Assembly (NCBI GenBank): GCA_021816775.1
Contig: JAKAXA010000033.1
Location: 1 to 37,761, forward strand
Reading direction: 5' to 3'
Source: Pseudomonadota bacterium
Lineage (GTDB): Bacteria; Pseudomonadota; Gammaproteobacteria; Steroidobacterales; Steroidobacteraceae
DNA length: 37,761 nucleotides
Shown in pieces: positions 19,738 through 32,012 of the stretch; the stretch's first letter is position 1, and every line of letters starts with the position of its first letter. Position numbers and translations under genes: made by a program. A model generated the notes under the pieces. It saw only the letters and a list, made by a program, of their open reading frames with translations. It made no database searches and was not told the origin of the DNA.

Positions 19738-22077
19738 ATGGAGCCGTACCCATTGGCTGACTCCCAGGCGCTCACGCGCCGCCCCTCCCGCTTCAGCGCA
19801 GCGGTCGCCCGCGCTTTGCGCGAGAGCGCGGTCATCGCCACCGCCGCCGCGGCGCTGGTGGTGCTGATTGCGCTTGCGACCTACAGCCCCCGCGATGCGG
19901 GCTTCTTTTTCAGCGGTGCCGGACCCGTGGTGCACAACCGCATCGGTCCGGTCGGCGCTTATCTTGCCGATGCGCTGTTCGGCCTGCTCGGCTATCCGGC
20001 CTACTGGCTGCCCGTGATGCTCGCGCTCGCCGCCTGGCGCACGCACCGCGGCGCTCGCGAGGCGCCGGTCGGGCGGGCCACCCGGCTGGCGCGCGCCGGC
20101 GGCCTGGCGCTGCTGCTCATCGCCAGCTGCGCCCTGGCGCAGCTCAACTGGGGCCCAGGTGAGCTGCACGAGGGCGCGGGGGGACTGCTCGGCTCGCTCG
20201 CCGGCGGCGGACTCGGCGAGGCGCTCGGCTACGTGGGCGCCACTCTGGTCATGCTGGTCGCGTGGATGGCGGGCCTGTCGCTCGGCTTCGGGGTGTCCTG
20301 GTTCACGATCATGGACCGGCTCGGGCGGTGGGCCTGGGCGGTGCTCGGCTGGGTGCGCGAGCGGCGCGCCGCGGCGCGCGATCTGGCCGTGGGGCGCGAG
20401 CGCCGGCAGGCGCGCAAGGAGGCCGTCGCGGTCGAGCACCAGCGGGTGGCGCAGCGCCCGCCCCCGCGCATCAGCGCGCCCGCCGCGCGGATCGAGAAGA
20501 GCGAGCGGGTCGAGAAGGAGCGGCAGGTGCCGCTGTTTGATCCGCCGAAGTCCGGCGAGCTGCCGCCGCTGTCGCTGCTCGATGACCCGCCGATGCGCGA
20601 GCCGGCCTACTCGAGCGAGGCGCTCGAGGGCCTCTCGCGCCTGCTGGAGATGAAGCTGCGGGACTTCGGCATCGAGGCCGAGGTGGTCTCGGTGCAGCCC
20701 GGGCCGGTGGTCACCTGCTTCGAGCTGCGGCCCGCCCCGGGCGTCAAGGCGAGCCAGATCACCACCCTCGCGAAGGACCTGGCGCGGGCGCTCTCGGTGC
20801 TCAGCGTGCGTGTGGTGGAGGTCATCCCCGGCAAGAACGTGATGGGGCTCGAGATCGCCAACGAGAAGCGCGAGATGGTCACGCTCGGGGAGATCCTGCG
20901 CTCGAAGGCCTACGACGAGATGCACTCCCCGCTCGCGCTCGCGCTCGGCAAGGACATCGGCGGCGCGCCCGTGGTGGCCGACCTCACGCGCATGCCGCAC
21001 CTGCTGATCGCCGGCACTACCGGCTCGGGCAAATCGGTCGGGATCAACGCGATGGTGCTGTCGCTGCTGTACAAGTCGACGCCCGAGCACGTGCGATTGA
21101 TCATGATCGACCCGAAGATGCTCGAGCTGTCGGTCTACGAGGGCATCCCGCACCTGCTGACGCCGGTGGTCACCGACATGAAGCAGGCGGCGAACGCGCT
21201 GCGCTGGTGCGTCGCCGAGATGGAGCGGCGCTATCAGCTGATGGCCCCCCTCGGGGTGCGCAACATCGCCGGGTTCAACCGGCGCGTGAAGGATGCCAAC
21301 GAGTCCGGCAAGCCCATTCTCGATCCGCTCATGCTGGCGCGCGCCGCCGACGATCCGAGCTTCGATCAGAGCCAGATCCCGCACCTCTCGCCGCTGCCGT
21401 ACGTGGTGGTGGTGATCGATGAGCTCGCCGACATGATGATGATCGTCGGCAAGAAGGTCGAGGAGCTCATCGCGCGCCTGGCGCAGAAGGCGCGCGCCTC
21501 GGGCATCCATCTGGTGCTCGCCACGCAGCGCCCCTCGGTGGATGTGATCACGGGCCTCATCAAGGCCAACATTCCCTGCCGCATCGCCTTTCAGGTCTCG
21601 GCCAAGGTCGACTCGCGCACCATCCTCGATCAGATGGGCGCCGAGACGCTGCTCGGGCACGGCGACATGCTCTATCTTCCGCCCGGCACCTCGCTCCCGC
21701 GGCGCGTGCACGGCGCCTTCGTGTCCGACCAGGAGGTGCACCGCGTGGCCGAGGCGCTGAAGCGGGCCGCGCCGCCGGATTACATCGAGGAGGTGCTCTC
21801 CGGTCCCCCGATCCCCATCCCGGGGCTGCCGGGCGAGGAGGGCGAGGGCGGCGCGGGGCAGATGGGCGATCCGGAGCAGGACGCCCTGTATGACGAGGCG
21901 GTGCGGATCGTGACCCGGGAGCGCAAGCCCTCCATCTCCTACGTGCAGCGGCGCCTGAAGATCGGCTACAACCGCGCCGCGCGTCTGCTCGAGGCGATGG
22001 AGAACGCGGGCCTGGTCGGCCCGCTGCAATCGAACGGCTCGCGCGAGGTGCTGGTGCCGGCGCGCCCGGAGGAATGA
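19738..22077 (+). CDS. ftsK: FtsK/SpoIIIE DNA translocase
   Basis: Predicted 779 residues. Membrane segments in about the first 190 residues anchor it at the septum (for example [19 protein letters not shown] and [19 protein letters not shown]). A charged linker (about 215-270) leads to the motor: the alpha domain ([20 protein letters not shown]), Walker [12 protein letters not shown] (425-435), Walker [15 protein letters not shown], and the conserved [19 protein letters not shown]. The C-terminal gamma winged helix ([19 protein letters not shown]) is the part that reads KOPS and contacts XerD in E. coli. It pumps chromosome termini through the closing septum. A TAAAAT at 19708-19713 may be a -10 element, but no clear -35 is seen. 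Confidence 0.97.
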   Translation: MEPYPLADSQALTRRPSRFSAAVARALRESAVIATAAAALVVLIALATYSPRDAGFFFSGAGPVVHNRIGPVGAYLADALFGLLGYPAYWLPVMLALAAWRTHRGAREAPVGRATRLARAGGLALLLIASCALAQLNWGPGELHEGAGGLLGSLAGGGLGEALGYVGATLVMLVAWMAGLSLGFGVSWFTIMDRLGRWAWAVLGWVRERRAAARDLAVGRERRQARKEAVAVEHQRVAQRPPPRISAPAARIEKSERVEKERQVPLFDPPKSGELPPLSLLDDPPMREPAYSSEALEGLSRLLEMKLRDFGIEAEVVSVQPGPVVTCFELRPAPGVKASQITTLAKDLARALSVLSVRVVEVIPGKNVMGLEIANEKREMVTLGEILRSKAYDEMHSPLALALGKDIGGAPVVADLTRMPHLLIAGTTGSGKSVGINAMVLSLLYKSTPEHVRLIMIDPKMLELSVYEGIPHLLTPVVTDMKQAANALRWCVAEMERRYQLMAPLGVRNIAGFNRRVKDANESGKPILDPLMLARAADDPSFDQSQIPHLSPLPYVVVVIDELADMMMIVGKKVEELIARLAQKARASGIHLVLATQRPSVDVITGLIKANIPCRIAFQVSAKVDSRTILDQMGAETLLGHGDMLYLPPGTSLPRRVHGAFVSDQEVHRVAEALKRAAPPDYIEEVLSGPPIPIPGLPGEEGEGGAGQMGDPEQDALYDEAVRIVTRERKPSISYVQRRLKIGYNRAARLLEAMENAGLVGPLQSNGSREVLVPARPEE

Positions 22078-22083
22078 CAACCC

Positions 22084-22781
22084 ATGGCGAAAGTGTTGAA
22101 CCTGACGGCGCTCGCGGCCGCCGCCGCCCTCGGCTGCGCGCTCGCGGTGGCGCCTGCGGCCCGCGCTGCGCCGGCGGCCGAGGCGGCGCGCGCGCCAACC
22201 CCGCTCGATCGCTTCCTCAGCCGGCTGCACACTCTGCGGGTGAGCTTCCGCCAGACTCTGGTGGATGCGCACGGGGCGCTGCTGTCGCGCTCGGCCGGCA
22301 CGCTCATCGTCGAGCGCCCGGGGAAATTCCGCTGGAGCATCCGCCCGCTGCCGGCCAAGGCGGGGGGCGATGCGCCCGGTGCCGGCCAGCTCATGGTGGC
22401 CGACGGGCGCAATCTCTGGTTCTACGACCGCGATCTCGAGCAGGTGACGGTCCAGCCGGTGAGCGCGGCGCTGTCTGCGACCCCGGCGATGCTGCTGTCC
22501 GGCACGGTCGATGTGCACAAGCACTTCACCGAGCGCCTGGCCGGGCGGCGCGAGGGGTTGGAGTGGGTGTTCGTCGAGCCGCTGCACGCCTCGGGCGCGG
22601 ACTTTCGCAGCGCGCTGTTCGGGTTCGATCACGGCACGCTCAAGCGGATGATTCTCGAGGACACGCTCGGGCAGGAGGCCACCATCGTGTTCGAGCACGT
22701 TGCGGTCAACGGGCCGGTGCCGGCCGCGGCGTTCACCTTCACGCCTCCGAAGGGAGTTGATGTGATCGGAACGCCCGCGCG

Positions 22782-22785
<4 letters not shown>
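22084..22785 (+). CDS. lolA: LolA, periplasmic lipoprotein carrier
   Basis: Predicted 233 residues. A signal peptide of about 28 residues ends in ARA. The mature part shows the LolA pattern: LDRFLSRLHTLRVSFRQTL, then GTLIVERPGKFRWSI, LMVADGRNLWFYDRDLEQVT and a C-terminal GFDHGTLKRMILEDTLGQ. LolA carries lipoproteins from LolCDE to LolB at the outer membrane. It starts 6 bases after ftsK and overlaps rarA by GTGA. The Lpp-like lipoprotein at 277-606 would be a client. An alanine-rich insert (PAKAGGDAPGAG) between strands is slightly unusual. Confidence 0.93.
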
Positions 22786-25375
<2,590 letters not shown>

Positions 25376-25435
25376 AGCGACGCGCCGCGCCGGCGCGGGC
25401 GGAACCGACAGACACGATGACTCCGGGGGGAGTGG

Positions 25436-26857
25436 ATGACTGAACTCAGCAGATCGCTCAAGCCGCGCCATCTGGAGATGATCTCCATCGGCGGGATCAT
25501 CGGCGCGGGACTGTTCGTCGGCAGCAGCGCCTCGATCGCGGCGGTGGGGCCGGCCATCGTGCTGAGCTACCTCATCACCGGAACACTGGTGCTGCTGGTG
25601 ATGCGCATGCTCGGGGAGATGTCCCTCAGCCTGCCGAACGTGCGCTCCTTCACCGAGTTCGCGCGCGAGGGCCTCGGGCCCTGGGCGGGGTTCATCGCCG
25701 GGTGGCTGTACTGGTACTTCTGGATCATCGTCGTGCCGGCCGAGGCGATCGCCGGGGCGAACATCCTGCACACCTGGATCCCTCAGGTGCCGACCGGATT
25801 TCTCGGCTGCGGGCTGATGGCGCTGATGACCGGTGTCAACCTCATGTCGGCGCGCTCGTACGGGGAGTTCGAGTTCTGGTTCTCCTCGATCAAGGTCGCC
25901 GCGATCATCGTGTTCATCGCCCTCGCCGGCGCCTTCGCGTTCGGCTGGACCGCGCCGCACGGGGCGACGTTCCGCAACCTCTCGGCCTACGGCGGGTTCA
26001 TGCCCCGGGGCATGGTCGCGGTGCTGGCCGGCGCGGTGACCGTGTTCTTCTCCCTCACCGGAGCTGAAATCGTCACCGTCGCCGCGGCCGAGTCGGCCGA
26101 GCCGTCGCGCGCGATCGCCCGCCTGAGCACCTCGATCATCGTGCGCATCCTGATGTTCTATGTTGGCTCGGTGTTCTTCATCATGGCGGTCGTGCCGTGG
26201 ACGAGCATCCGTATCGGCCAGTCGCCCTTCACACTCGCGCTCGAGCGGATGCACTTCTCCTGGGCGGGCATCGCCATGGACGCCATCATCCTCACCGCCG
26301 TGCTCTCGTGCCTGAATTCGGCGTTCTATGTGTGCTCGCGCGTGCTGTTCGTGCTCGCCGAGCGCGGCGATGCGCCCCAGGCTCTGATCAAACTGAATGC
26401 ACGGCGGGTGCCGGTGCGCTCGGTCCTGCTGTGCAGCGCTGCGGGCGTCGCGGGCATCCTCGCGGCCATCAAGGCGCCGCAAGGCGTGTTCGCGTTCCTG
26501 GTCGATGCCTCCGGCGCGCTGATGATATTCGTCTACGGCCTGATCGCGCTCGCGCATCTGCGCGTGCGCCGAGCGCGCGAGCGCGCCGGGCGGCCTGCGC
26601 CGGCGGTGGCCATGTGGCTGTTTCCCTGGGCGAATTATCTCGCCCTCGCGGCGATGGCGGCGGTCCTCATCGCGATGCAGTTCACGCAGGGACTCGGCGC
26701 CGATCTGCATGTGAGCCTGATCTCCGTTGCCGTGGTCACCTGCGCGTATCTGGCGCGGCGCGCGTGGCGTGGCTCGCGCGCACGGGCGCCCGCCGCCAAG
26801 CTCACCGCCGGTGGCGGGGAACCCTATGCATCCGCCGACAGCGAAGCGGACGGTTGA
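25436..26857 (+). CDS. APC-family amino acid permease
   Basis: Predicted 473 residues with about 12 membrane helices. The N-terminal LKPRHLEMISIGGIIGAGLF followed by VGSSASIAAVGPAI is the helix-1 signature of the amino acid transporter (AAT) branch that includes GabP, AroP and ProY. A later motif (FFSLTGAEIVTVAAAESAEP) belongs to helix 6 and the following loop. It imports an amino acid or gamma-aminobutyrate with protons; the substrate cannot be told from sequence. GGGGGGAG lies before the ATG. It follows serS by 60 bases and may be a separate unit. The 284 bases after it contain no gene that I can support, only GC-rich sequence with a hairpin at 27082-27097. Confidence 0.92.
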   Translation: MTELSRSLKPRHLEMISIGGIIGAGLFVGSSASIAAVGPAIVLSYLITGTLVLLVMRMLGEMSLSLPNVRSFTEFAREGLGPWAGFIAGWLYWYFWIIVVPAEAIAGANILHTWIPQVPTGFLGCGLMALMTGVNLMSARSYGEFEFWFSSIKVAAIIVFIALAGAFAFGWTAPHGATFRNLSAYGGFMPRGMVAVLAGAVTVFFSLTGAEIVTVAAAESAEPSRAIARLSTSIIVRILMFYVGSVFFIMAVVPWTSIRIGQSPFTLALERMHFSWAGIAMDAIILTAVLSCLNSAFYVCSRVLFVLAERGDAPQALIKLNARRVPVRSVLLCSAAGVAGILAAIKAPQGVFAFLVDASGALMIFVYGLIALAHLRVRRARERAGRPAPAVAMWLFPWANYLALAAMAAVLIAMQFTQGLGADLHVSLISVAVVTCAYLARRAWRGSRARAPAAKLTAGGGEPYASADSEADG

Positions 26858-27141
26858 TTCGGCCTGCGCGAGCGCCACCGGCGGCAAGCCCGCCCGCGCC
26901 GCACAAGCAGTCTGAGCTGCGCCGCACGCCGGCGCCGAGGCCGGAAGCGCTCGCGCGGCGCGGGTCGGTCGATCCGCGCCGCGCCCAAGCGAGCGGGCTG
27001 CACGGCGGGGGAGTACTGGCGGTTGTAGTGCCCCTCGCCGACATCCTTAAGTCATAGCCCCTTGTCCGTGTCCCAGGAGCGATGGCGCGAGCGCCATGCG
27101 AGCGCCCCGGCCTTGTTGTTCACCCATTCGAAAGGTGTTCC

Positions 27142-28392
27142 GTGACGGTCTCTGCCCCGGTTCTCGCCGCGGCGCTCGCGGCCGCCTGTGCTCTGGCGCG
27201 CGCGCAAACCTCCACGAGCGGCGCAGCGGCTGCGGCTCGGCTCGGTCATGCGAGTCAGACCGGCAACGCCGAGAGCCCCGCGATCGTCGCACCGGTGCTG
27301 ATCCACGCGCCGCGGCGGTTCAACCATCGCCCGCGCTACGCGCACTCCAGGCCGGAGATTTCCGGCACGCAGCTCACGCTCACCCGCAAGATCGCGGTGG
27401 TGGAGTTGGGCTCGCTGCCGCCCATCGTCAACCACCCGCCGCGGCCGCTGTTCGACCCGGTGCCGGGGCTCGTGCTCGCCGAGCAGGACAACCCGCTCCA
27501 CCTCAACCTCTCGTACCGCGGACTCGGCAATCCGCCGGGGTGCGAGTACGTCCCGGTGATGCAGGACGTCGTGCCGATGGAGACGGACTGGATCGGCGTC
27601 CCGACGCTCCAGTACCTGGCGAACGTCCAGTCGATCGAGAAGGTCGGGATGATCCGCGGTGGCTCCGGGCTGCTCGATGGGGCCGGGCCCGAGCCGGTGA
27701 TGGATGTCATCTCGCGCCGGCCGGCCGCTGGGCGTATCTCGCGGGCGTTTTCCATCGGCAGGCGAGCGGTGAGCGCGTGAGCGGCGATTACCCGGTCTCT
27801 GCCGGGGATCTCGGGCTCGGCGACCCGATCCATCAGGACCCGAAGCTGACTCTCGCGGTGCATGCATACGCGCTCGAGAGCGGCATGGCCGCCCTCATGA
27901 GCGGGGCGCAGTTCAGGGCCGGCCCCAATCAGATGACGACGCCGGATGATCGGGACTGGGCTCATCGCGACACGGCGGTGCTCACTTATCACGATCAAAT
28001 CGACCCCGAGAGCCTGTTCGTGCACACGGTGTGGACGGGCTATCAGGATGTGCCGACCCGTGCCAGCCGGTACATCGGCGCCGCCCTTGCGGTCGTCGCG
28101 GGCGCGACGCTTGGCTCGCAGAAGTTCCACTACACGGGGCTCGACGGTCGGGTCCTGCACCCTCGGGGTCACGGCAGCGCCTTCGCGCTCGGCTGTACCG
28201 TCTACGCCTCCGACAGTCCCTACGCCGAGATCAACAGCGTCGATGCGCTGATCGCACCGTACGGCTCGACGGGGGCGCGGCATGACCAACCTCGGCTACC
28301 AGCGGTCCTATTCCCCGGTGTTTCTCTTCCGCGGCCTGCTCGAGCCGGCGCCGACGCGGCAGTTCTACGCTGGCGTGACCTGCCATCTCTGA
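27142..28392 (+). pseudogene. TonB-dependent receptor (FecA-like), truncated and frameshifted
   Basis: The GTG at 27142 follows an AAAGG site and opens a signal peptide (VTVSAPVLAAALAAACALARAQ). The plug domain can be followed in this frame: DPVPGLVLAEQDNPLHLNLS, DWIGVPTLQYLANVQSIEKV and MIRGGSGLLDGAGPEPVMD, the last usually ending LYGPxPxPVxNF. The frame stops at 27780. Barrel-like sequence continues in another frame from about 27735 (GDYPVSAGDLGLGD, DDRDWAHRDTAVLTYHDQID, HYTGLDGRVLH, GCTVYASDSPYAEINSVDAL) and returns to the first frame near 28280 (TNLGYQRSYSPVF), stopping at 28392. The rest of the barrel is missing. Such receptors import iron-citrate-like chelates; this one cannot. Confidence 0.85.
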
Positions 28393-28468
28393 GCAATGGG
28401 CTTGAGTGGCGCGGCCGTGCGGGGCATTCTGCCCTGTGCAGGCAGGGCGATGTCCTCTGGGAGGGTTC

Positions 28469-29059
28469 ATGATCAAGGGCAGCACGGTCCGGCAGGCCGA
28501 TCACGCGATCGACTGTTTGTTTCTCGATCGCTGGTCGCCGCGGGCGATGAGCGGTGAGGCGCTTTCCGTCGATGAGCTGCTGATTCTGTTCGAGGCGGCC
28601 CGATGGGCGCCCTCATCGGGTAATGCGCAGCCCTGGCGGATGCTGTTCGCGCGACGCGACACGCCCGAGTGGCCGATTTTCTTCGGTCTGCTGGCGAGCG
28701 GCAATCAGGCCTGGTGCGTGCGGGCGGCAGCCCTGGTGGTGTTCGTCTCGAGGACGATCCACCAGGGTACCGGCCGAGCCGCGGTGACGCATTCGTACGA
28801 CACCGGCGCGGCCTGGGGATATTTCGCGCTGCAGGGGTGTCTGAAAGGCTATGTGGTGCACGGGATGGAAGGCTTCGATTACGAGCGGGCGCGCCGTGAG
28901 CTGAACATTCCGCAGGACTATCAGGTCGAAGCCATGGCGGCGGTCGGACGGCCAGCCCCGAAAGAGGTGCTGAGCGCCGCGCTGCAGGCGCGCGAGACGC
29001 CCAGTGGTCGGCGAGCACTCGGGGAGACCGTATGCGAGGGCGTGTGGCAGCTGGGGTAG
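28469..29059 (+). CDS. Nitroreductase-family flavoprotein
   Basis: Predicted 196 residues from the ATG at 28469, which has GGGAGG upstream. The FMN-binding start FLDRWSPRAMSGEALSVDEL is followed by LFEAARWAPSSGNAQPWR, the usual nitroreductase pattern. Later parts are GAAWGYFALQGCLKGYVVHG and a C-terminal VGRPAPKE. The family reduces nitro groups, quinones or enones with NAD(P)H; the natural substrate is unknown. It stands alone between two decayed genes, but its frame, start signal and motifs are intact. Confidence 0.85.
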   Translation: MIKGSTVRQADHAIDCLFLDRWSPRAMSGEALSVDELLILFEAARWAPSSGNAQPWRMLFARRDTPEWPIFFGLLASGNQAWCVRAAALVVFVSRTIHQGTGRAAVTHSYDTGAAWGYFALQGCLKGYVVHGMEGFDYERARRELNIPQDYQVEAMAAVGRPAPKEVLSAALQARETPSGRRALGETVCEGVWQLG

Positions 29060-29098
29060 GGCGGCGGTCGCAGAGGCAAGAGCGGGTCGCCACCGACC

Positions 29099-29843
29099 TC
29101 ACGCCGGGTGGCTCTCGGGCGGCAGGTCGAGCCGCGCGAGCGCGAGATCTCGGCATTGCCCTTCGACTGCGCGCCAGTCAGTCGACGGAGGAGTCATTCC
29201 CTTGTATCCACCGAGATCGACCTGCGCGAGGTCAAAAGGCGAGGGGTTGGTGAGCGTGACGATCGCCGTGCTCAGGATGTCTCCTCCTTCTCCAGCGAAC
29301 GGTGGATACCGATGAGGGAGGCTCTCGAGCGCCTCGGCGCTGCGTGTCAGGCCCAGAGGGTGCGACAGTGCGGCGACGCCGAGGAAATCACGGGTCGCAT
29401 TGCGTTCCATGCTCAGGAGCGTCTTGATTCTCAGCATCTCCTCGATGGCAGGGATTGTGATTTCCTGCCCCCGGCGTAGTGCGACTACCCTGGTGTCCAG
29501 GGGAGCAGAGCGGCGCAGATTTGCGCAGACCTGCATCGATGCCTTCGATATGCCCCAGCACGAGCTTGCCTTTGATACGCCTGCGGATTTGCCATCCGAC
29601 GATGGATTCGAGTGCCGCAAGTGCTTGATCGGAGTGCTTGCCGAGATCGCCGACGACATGGCCGTGTTCGAAGGAGCCCCGCTGATGGGCGTGCAGTGCA
29701 GCGGCAGATCCGCCGCCAAAAACCGCGCCGGGGATCTGGGTTTGAAGCAGTGCCGCGTCAGCGAGCAACGGCTCCCGCTCGGGCGCCTTTGCGGTGGGTC
29801 TGCGGGGCGGTCTTGGCGAGTTGGACCGTTTGCGCGTAGTCAT
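29099..29843 (-). pseudogene. Nucleotidyltransferase (AbiEii-like) toxin gene, frameshifted
   Basis: In one frame from 29843 the protein reads ADAALLQTQIPGAVFGGGSA, AALHAHQRGSFEHGHVVGDL and IKGKLVLGHIEGIDAGLR. It then loses similarity, while the neighbouring frame goes on NLRRSAPLDTRVVALRRGQE, IEEMLRIKTLLSMERNATRD and FLGVAALSHPLGLTRSAEAL to the stop at 29099. Removing one base from the triple T at 29520-29522 restores a continuous frame. The family normally has an Asp-x-Asp pair after the GGG motif; the equivalent here is E-H-G, so the active site also seems lost. The start is uncertain: ATG 29843 overlaps the XRE gene by 86 bases, and TTG 29768 is an alternative. It is paired with the upstream XRE gene. 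Confidence 0.75.
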
Positions 29844-30327
29844 GCCGAGCGGCCGGTCGGAGCCGCGACTTCAGAATGGACGGCAAGAGCGTGCTGAGGG
29901 CACGGACTCGGGCGTCCTGCGCGTCGAGCCCGCGAAGCACCTCGCCGACGCGGCCGGCCAGCGATTCATTGCGGGTGCGCAATGCGTGCACGAGCCCTCG
30001 CCATGCTCGAATGTCTCCCCGCTCAATGATGTCGGCGATGGCGGCCTTGGTGAGTTCCCGCCCTGCACGCTCGGTCAGATGACGATGAGGCATCAGAGGC
30101 GCAGCGAGCTCCGTAGCGCGCACTTGGAAAACCAGACCAACCGCATCGCACACTCGGGTAACCTTGGTGAATCCGAGCTCCGTCAGCTTGCCAGCCTCGA
30201 GTGCGGCAAGCGTCGAGCGACCGATTCCCGCGGCTGTCGCAAGTTGCGTTAGCGTCAGACGCTTGATTCGCCGACGCTCGGCAATGAGCCGGCCGAGGCT
30301 TGCCAGATTCATGTGGTCTACGCTCAT
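29758..30327 (-). CDS. XRE-family HTH protein, probable antitoxin of the adjacent pair
   Basis: Predicted 189 residues. An XRE/Cro-type helix-turn-helix lies at about 8-60: LGRLIAERRRIKRLTLTQLA, then TAAGIGRSTLAALEAGKLTE. The rest is helical (LTKAAIADIIERGDIRAWRG and on), ending in a basic tail. Starts at 30327 and 30312 are both possible; neither has a good ribosome site. The gene overlaps the decayed nucleotidyltransferase and is intact itself, so it may be an orphan antitoxin or simple repressor. A dyad just upstream may be its operator. Antitoxin function is inferred from the arrangement. Confidence 0.8.
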   Translation of the reverse strand: MSVDHMNLASLGRLIAERRRIKRLTLTQLATAAGIGRSTLAALEAGKLTELGFTKVTRVCDAVGLVFQVRATELAAPLMPHRHLTERAGRELTKAAIADIIERGDIRAWRGLVHALRTRNESLAGRVGEVLRGLDAQDARVRALSTLLPSILKSRLRPAARHDYAQTVQLAKTAPQTHRKGARAGAVAR

Positions 30328-30344
30328 GGACGAAGCGAAGAGAG

Positions 30345-30358
30345 TCCAATATACTGGA
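30345..30358. promoter_or_regulatory. Candidate operator dyad of the XRE gene
   Basis: TCCAATATACTGGA is palindromic at 12 of 14 positions (TCCA-N6-TGGA with an AT core). It is centred about 24 bases upstream of the XRE start and lies in its presumed promoter. Autorepression through such a dyad is common for XRE antitoxins. Confidence 0.45.
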
Positions 30359-30415
30359 CGGCGCGGCGTCGGGCTCTATCTGCTAGGATCCGCGGCTCCC
30401 TTTGGGCTGCGCTGC

Positions 30416-30505
30416 GGAGAGGTGGCAGAGCGGTTGATTGCACCGGTCTTGAAAACCGGCATCGGGGCAACCCGATCGTGGGTTCGAATCCCACCCTCTC
30501 CGCCA
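30416..30505 (+). tRNA. tRNA-Ser (anticodon UGA)
   Basis: The acceptor arms GGAGAGG and CCTCTCC pair, followed by G and an encoded CCA (30503-30505). The anticodon stem CCGGT/ACCGG encloses CTTGAAA with anticodon TGA at 30450-30452. The long variable arm (ATCGGGGCAACCCGAT) is the serine type, and the T arm carries GGTTCGAATCC. Its 3' end is the likely attachment site of the integrase encoded 205 bases downstream. The gene remains complete after integration. Confidence 0.97.
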
Positions 30506-30616
30506 GTTCTGTGTTTCCGGGTGTCGCGTTGTGACACGAAATCTAAGAAAAACAATTACTTGATAGCATTGCGCGACACTGTGCGACATCCTGCGCTATT
30601 GGTGAATCCCTCATTC

Positions 30617-30660
30617 TGACGGTATGATTGGCGGTGACGGCACGCCCCTGTGACGGTATG
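30617..30660. repeat. Three direct repeats upstream of the integrase
   Basis: TGACGGTATG occurs at 30617-30626 and 30651-30660, with the variant TGACGGCACG at 30635-30644. Spacing is 18 and 16 bases. The position between the tRNA and the integrase start suggests arm-type integrase sites or sites for the excisionase-like protein. An inverted pair GTGTCGCG and GCGACAC occurs nearer the tRNA. Confidence 0.5.
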
Positions 30661-30710
30661 CGGGGCGCGCCGATTGGAACCCCGCAGCAGGCCCGCAGGA
30701 GCCCCCGCCA

Positions 30711-32000
30711 GTGCCCGCCGACAAGCTCACCGATCGCGCGATCCGCGCGCTCAAGTCCGCGCCGAAGCCCTATAAGTGCTTCGATGGCCGAGGGTTGTAC
30801 CTCGAGGTCATGCCCAACGGCAGCAAGCTCTGGCGGCTGCAATACCGCGCGGTGCGTTCGCGCGACGGGAAGCGGGTGCAGCAGGTGCTGGCCCTGGGCC
30901 GCCACGGGAGCCTTGCGGACGAGGTGACGCTCGAGCGCGCCCGAGAGCTGGCCGCCGAGGCCCGCGCGCGGCTCAAGGTGGGCCACGACCCGATGAGCGA
31001 TCGGCGCCGCAGCCGCGGCGGGCAGGCGAACTCGCTCCGTGCGCTGGCCGAGGAGTGGGCCGAGAAGCAACCCTGGGAGCCGCGTACGGCGCGGCGGGAG
31101 CGGCAGATTCTGGCGCATTGGTTACCCGCGCTCGGGGGCCTTCCGGCCTCGAGTCTTCTGCCCGCCGATATCCGGCCCGTGCTGCTTGAGATCGAGGCGA
31201 GCGGGCGGGGCGACACCGCGCATCGGGTGCGAGCGCAGATCGGGCGCGTGCTGCGCTACGGCGTCGTGCGCGGCCTCTGCGAGCGGGACGTGGCTGCGGA
31301 CCTGCGGGGCCTGCTCGCGCCGGTGCACGCCGAGCAGTATGCGACGCTGACGAAGCCCGAAGAGATCGGCGAGCTGATGCGGGCCATCGATGGATACAGC
31401 GGCGATCCGTCCACGGAGTATGCGCTCAAGATTCTGCCGCTGGTGTTCACACGTCCCGGGGAGCTGCGTAACGCGCGGTGGGGCGAGTTTGATCTGGGCG
31501 GCAGCGTTGATGCGGGGGCGAGCGGGTCGCAGGGATTGGCGCCGACCACAGGGCCGCTGTGGCGCGTGCCCGGCGAGCGCATGAAGATGCGCCGCAAGAA
31601 TTCCGGCGAGCATCTGGTGCCCTTGTCCCGGCAGACTGTGATGTTGCTCACAAATTTGCGCGCGATCACGGGCGGTGATCCCAACGGCTTGCTGTTTCCC
31701 GGATTGGTTCGGGGCAAGCCGATCTCGGACGCAACACTCGGTCAGGCGCTGAAGCGCCTGGGGTACGGACCGGATCGCATCGTCCCGCATGGCTTCAGAG
31801 CCATGGCGAGCACACAGTTGAACGAGCAGGGTTTTCCGCCGGACTTGATCGAGCTGCAGCTGGCACACATCGATTCGAGCGTGCGAGGCATCTACAACCG
31901 CGCGACGCGCCTGCCGGAGCGGTGCGAGATAATGCAGTGGTGGGCGGACCGGTTGGATTTGCTTCGGACAACTGCGGTTGCACCACGCGCTAACACGTGA
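30711..32000 (+). CDS. P4-type tyrosine integrase
   Basis: Predicted 429 residues from GTG 30711, preceded by CAGGAG. The N-terminal DUF4102-type arm-binding domain is clear: LTDRAIRALKSAPKPYKCFD then GRGLYLEVMPNGSKLWRLQY. Core residues of the catalytic domain are visible: Arg248 (TRPGELRNARW), Lys292 (MKMRRK), His360 and Arg363 (HGFRAMAST), His386 (LAHIDSSVRG) and the nucleophile Tyr395 (GIYNRA). It should integrate and excise the element at the tRNA-Ser gene. Residues 263-281 are a Gly/Ala/Ser-rich insertion between core strands, which is unusual but leaves the motifs intact. Confidence 0.95.
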   Translation: MPADKLTDRAIRALKSAPKPYKCFDGRGLYLEVMPNGSKLWRLQYRAVRSRDGKRVQQVLALGRHGSLADEVTLERARELAAEARARLKVGHDPMSDRRRSRGGQANSLRALAEEWAEKQPWEPRTARRERQILAHWLPALGGLPASSLLPADIRPVLLEIEASGRGDTAHRVRAQIGRVLRYGVVRGLCERDVAADLRGLLAPVHAEQYATLTKPEEIGELMRAIDGYSGDPSTEYALKILPLVFTRPGELRNARWGEFDLGGSVDAGASGSQGLAPTTGPLWRVPGERMKMRRKNSGEHLVPLSRQTVMLLTNLRAITGGDPNGLLFPGLVRGKPISDATLGQALKRLGYGPDRIVPHGFRAMASTQLNEQGFPPDLIELQLAHIDSSVRGIYNRATRLPERCEIMQWWADRLDLLRTTAVAPRANT

Positions 32001-32012
32001 TACAGATCTCTC

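Noticed and set aside
27082..27097. ATGGCGC/GCGCCAT hairpin before the receptor pseudogene as a terminator
   Set aside because: There is no T-run on either strand and it sits 225 bases past the permease stop. It may be a small repeat, but I cannot support a function.
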